A stretch of DNA of 64,000 nt from Lycocorax pyrrhopterus obiensis (lineage: Eukaryota; Chordata; Aves; Passeriformes; Paradisaeidae): contig JACSVZ010000007.1 of assembly GCA_014706295.1 (NCBI GenBank), positions 6,043,699 through 6,107,698 on the forward strand, given 5' to 3'. Below are positions 61,001 to 64,000 of the stretch, piece by piece; the first letter of the stretch is position 1, and each line of letters opens with the position of its first letter. A program made the position numbers and the translations under genes. The notes beneath the pieces were generated by a model that searched no databases, had not been told where the DNA came from, and saw nothing but the letters and a program-made list of their open reading frames with translations.

Positions 61001-64000
61001 TCAAAATTGTGCATGGACCACCAAGAACTCAGACACTATCCTCCACTTTCTGGACAACCAGAGGATTTTTGCCCCCTAAGCTCCTTATCCACGCCCATCC
61101 ACGAGCACTGAATGTGTTTCAATGCCATTTCATAGGAAGGTTCATCCCTGCACCTTTGCAAACAGCCCAAGCTAAAACTTGGAGAGCAGCGCTGACATTT
61201 GCTGTAATTTCATCACAAGGAAGAAAATAAATGCTTAGTTGAATCAGGCATCCAGGGACCTACCCAGCTCCAAATCATCACTGGAAAGAAAATGACACTG
61301 TATTTCATAAACAGCTGGATGTACTCTTCACCTAAGAATTTCTTTAGTATTTTTTTTAAAGAATACAACTGAAAGATTAATTTTTCTTCAAATTTATCTT
61401 CGAGAAGAGTGAACAAATTCTGTCACAGAGTGTATGAACAAAAATCCCCCCAGTTTGCCCGGAAACGTCAGAGGAAGAAATACATGTTCATATGTGCACA
61501 CAATACCAACACAAATATAAAATAGGGAAATTAAGGCAAAACATCAGAACTGATAAAGCAGCCCTTTAAATTTGCTTTAATTGCAGCGTGGGCTGATTCA
61601 GGGATGCTTACTAGAGAAGCACAGTTCACATCAGCCTCTCAGGATCTAGATATCTGAGCCTAAAAATGATGCTTCTGGTTGTAACACCTGCTATCAAAAC
61701 TCCTCTGCCGAAGCCTGCAGCCATAACTCAAAGAAGGCAGCAAATTGACATCCAGCATGGTCATTTTTCTCCCAAAAAATGTTTTCCCAAGCCAAAATGT
61801 CTTTGGAAACAGAATTTACCATGCATATTGAGATTTTCAAAGTGTTGTTTCCGTTACAACCAGTAAGGAACAGATTTCAGAGTAAACAGTTCTAGCTGTG
61901 AGCATAATGAGGCCTGTAAGAATCACACTTTTTATAACATTCCCATATAATATCTTGTAACAGAGACTAAAACTGTGTGAACCCTTAGCTTCAGGAACCT
62001 CTACCTTAATTCAAAGCTGTCTCCTAGAGCTATCAGTATCAATATTCTAATGATTAATAATGTTCACAAACTTCTGCTGACATCTGGTTGCCCAGGGACA
62101 CCCACGATGGCAGCTCTGCATCCACAGGTTTGGGATAAGGCATATTCAGCCCCAAAATAAGCAAATATGCCTTCTACCACAAACTGCACCCTGGGGTAAA
62201 GTTCTCCACAAACCCTAGTTTGTGTTCTTAAGTAGACTAGCACTGCAATAGAGAAAGTCTGAGACATTAACTTCAAGCACTTAAGAGCTTTACCCATGCC
62301 AGCAGCAGTTCTAGATGCTAACCATTATGTAGTTAATAAATAAAACTTGGGGGTCACCTGTAAAAAGACTACAAATGACAGGGTGCAAATATATTTAATT
62401 GGTGAAAGTTTCTTAGGAATTGATTAAACTCATAGAAATATAATTTACTCTTTTTTTTTTTATTTAATAACAAAAAAATTGCAGCAGCAGCAGCAAGGAG
62501 TCAATGGCTTAATACAGAAAAATAAGAGTCCAATATATCTGAAGCCAGGAACATTTACTGCAGGGTTGTTCAGAATACAAATAAAAAATGTATTCCTAGC
62601 AGCATTCCTTTAAGTCTAGACATCGTATTTTGCTCACTCTCTCTCACACAATTAACCTGAGAAAACATTAGTGGTTTTGTAAGCCTCCACGGTTTCTTTA
62701 TGTACCAATCTATTTCTTACTATTGACAGGGTGTGAGGCCAATAATGCATGTTCAAAGGGATAAAAGCTATATTTAGAAGCCAGAAAGGAACAAACTGAC
62801 AAGGGGAAAAACTGCAGCTAGAACAGAACTCCCAAGAACATATGCAATATGGAACAACAGAGGTCACCCTTGCTGGAGTGAATGGCAAACAGGAGAGCAT
62901 TAATCACAGAGCATACAGGAAAATATAAGAAATGCGACCACCAACTCCAGAGAACACGCAGACTGAGCTGCAAGATACCCATTTTTCAATTTTCAAAGTG
63001 TACACAGTCGTCTTTTAAAATTAATTCCCTTATTTTAAGCTGGTCCCTACAGCTCACTTTGATGCCTGGTAGTACAACCTTTCTTTAGTTGTCTTTTCCC
63101 AGTTTTCAGGTGATTTCTTTAAACATCCTCCGTTTGATTTAATTTGATTTCTGCTTTATATTCTCTCCATTTTCATATTAATACCACATCTCTGTATTTA
63201 CTCTTCTCCCAGATGCCTACATTATCTCCTTCATCATGGAATTTATCTTTTCATCCTTAAATCTACTGATTTTCTCTCTAGTCTAATTCCTTTCTGCGCT
63301 CTGTGATGCAGCCTGACCCTTTTATCAGCTATGCCATCACTTTTCTATCATTCTTCTCTCTCTAAAATGACTCCTGAGAGACTGCAGACCTGAAACAGAG
63401 ATCCCCTGAAGATCATCAGCATCTGGAGAAGAGAGATTACAGTTTTTGACATCAAAAAAGACCCTGTTTCAAGGCCCTTCCCTCTTACAGAACCAAAACT
63501 TTTACAGCACCATGAGAGTACTCTGCCGTTGCATTTGATATTCTTTTGGGGGATGGGAGAGATGGGGGAAAACTCCTCTGTGACCTTGAAAATCTAAGTA
63601 GCTAAATGATGAGAAGTGACTCATTAGCCTCTCACAGGACACAAGAGAACCACAGGAGACAGCAAGAATAAGGAACAACTAAAAGAAAGAATGCTTGTCT
63701 ACCATCCTCAGAACCCAGGCCACGTGGACATATGAAAGCCTGCCAGTCAACTGGGCATGAAGAATTTTATGAAGAACCTGAGAATGGAATTTCAGTGTAC
63801 AGGCATGTGAAATGTGTTTCCAGCTACAATAAAGCCAAAATTCAATAACAAGTCTCAGAAGTGTCTTTAAAGAGAGCATATATTTGAGACTGCAGTGAGT
63901 TATGACTATAACCAAAGTACAAAGAGAACCTCTTTTGATGACTTAAGGTACATATTAAATTATAAATCTATGGATGTCAATGAATATTTTCAGAAAAATA
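46061..64000. other. Long noncoding stretch, no gene recognised
   Basis: AT-rich DNA with only short open frames on both strands, none with a recognisable domain. A purine-rich segment lies at about 50,880-51,100. T-runs occur at about 47,500-47,510 and 62451-62461, and a (GCA)5 tract at 62481. A minor tandem resemblance of about 23 bp lies at 46984-47006 and 47024-47046. A pyrimidine-rich stretch covers about 63,110-63,370. No RNA gene or long repeat is recognised. Confidence 0.55.
62451..62495. repeat. T11 run followed by (GCA)5 tract
   Basis: An 11-base T run (62451-62461) and, 20 bp further on, five perfect GCA units (62481-62495). These are simple sequence with no evidence of function. 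Confidence 0.8.

Noticed and set aside
61213..61416. Minus-strand 'YSVIFF' frame considered as an RRAS2 terminus
   Set aside because: The upstream residues do not match RRAS2 and no stop follows VIF.
1..64000. CRISPR arrays, operons, ribosome binding sites, prophage or insertion sequences
   Set aside because: The window is vertebrate nuclear DNA with introns and CR1 elements, and no prokaryotic feature is present.

Overview
The window is vertebrate nuclear DNA, most likely from a bird. It has split genes with GT-AG introns, low gene density, AT-rich noncoding DNA with depleted CpG, and 5'-truncated CR1 LINE copies as the only interspersed repeats I recognise. Turtles and crocodilians also carry CR1, so 'bird' is an inference, not a proof.

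Only one gene can be supported. The last four coding exons of SPON1 (F-spondin) lie on the + strand at 829-996, 1867-2031, 3320-3583 and 4319-4482. Together they encode the C-terminal 253 complete codons: thrombospondin type-1 repeats (TSR) 3 to 6, with a basic linker between TSR5 and TSR6. The reeler domain, the spondin domain and TSR1-2 must lie upstream of base 1. Each intron has a good splice acceptor and donor, and all junctions are phase 1. A CR1 LINE fills bases 1-792 and ends only 36 bp before the first exon. Downstream of the stop codon is a long AT-rich region that looks like a 3' UTR. It has poly(A) signals near 8003 and 8325, but its true end cannot be fixed from sequence alone.

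From about 8.35 kb to 64 kb I recognise no protein-coding exon on either strand. In mammals RRAS2 lies convergently just downstream of SPON1. I looked by eye for its most conserved segments on the minus strand and did not find them. This stretch holds a second large CR1 copy (37541-38138), several short CR1 tails, microsatellites, a 92/93-bp tandem duplication (41844-42021), several perfect inverted repeats, and three small CpG-dense patches (about 30.69-30.89, 35.19-35.62 and 45.84-46.00 kb). The patch at 35.2 kb ends at a consensus splice donor and is the best candidate for an unannotated promoter and first exon, perhaps of a lncRNA. I found no convincing new biological system. The observations worth a second look are the CR1 beside the SPON1 exon, the CpG patches, the clustered hairpins and the apparent absence of a downstream gene.
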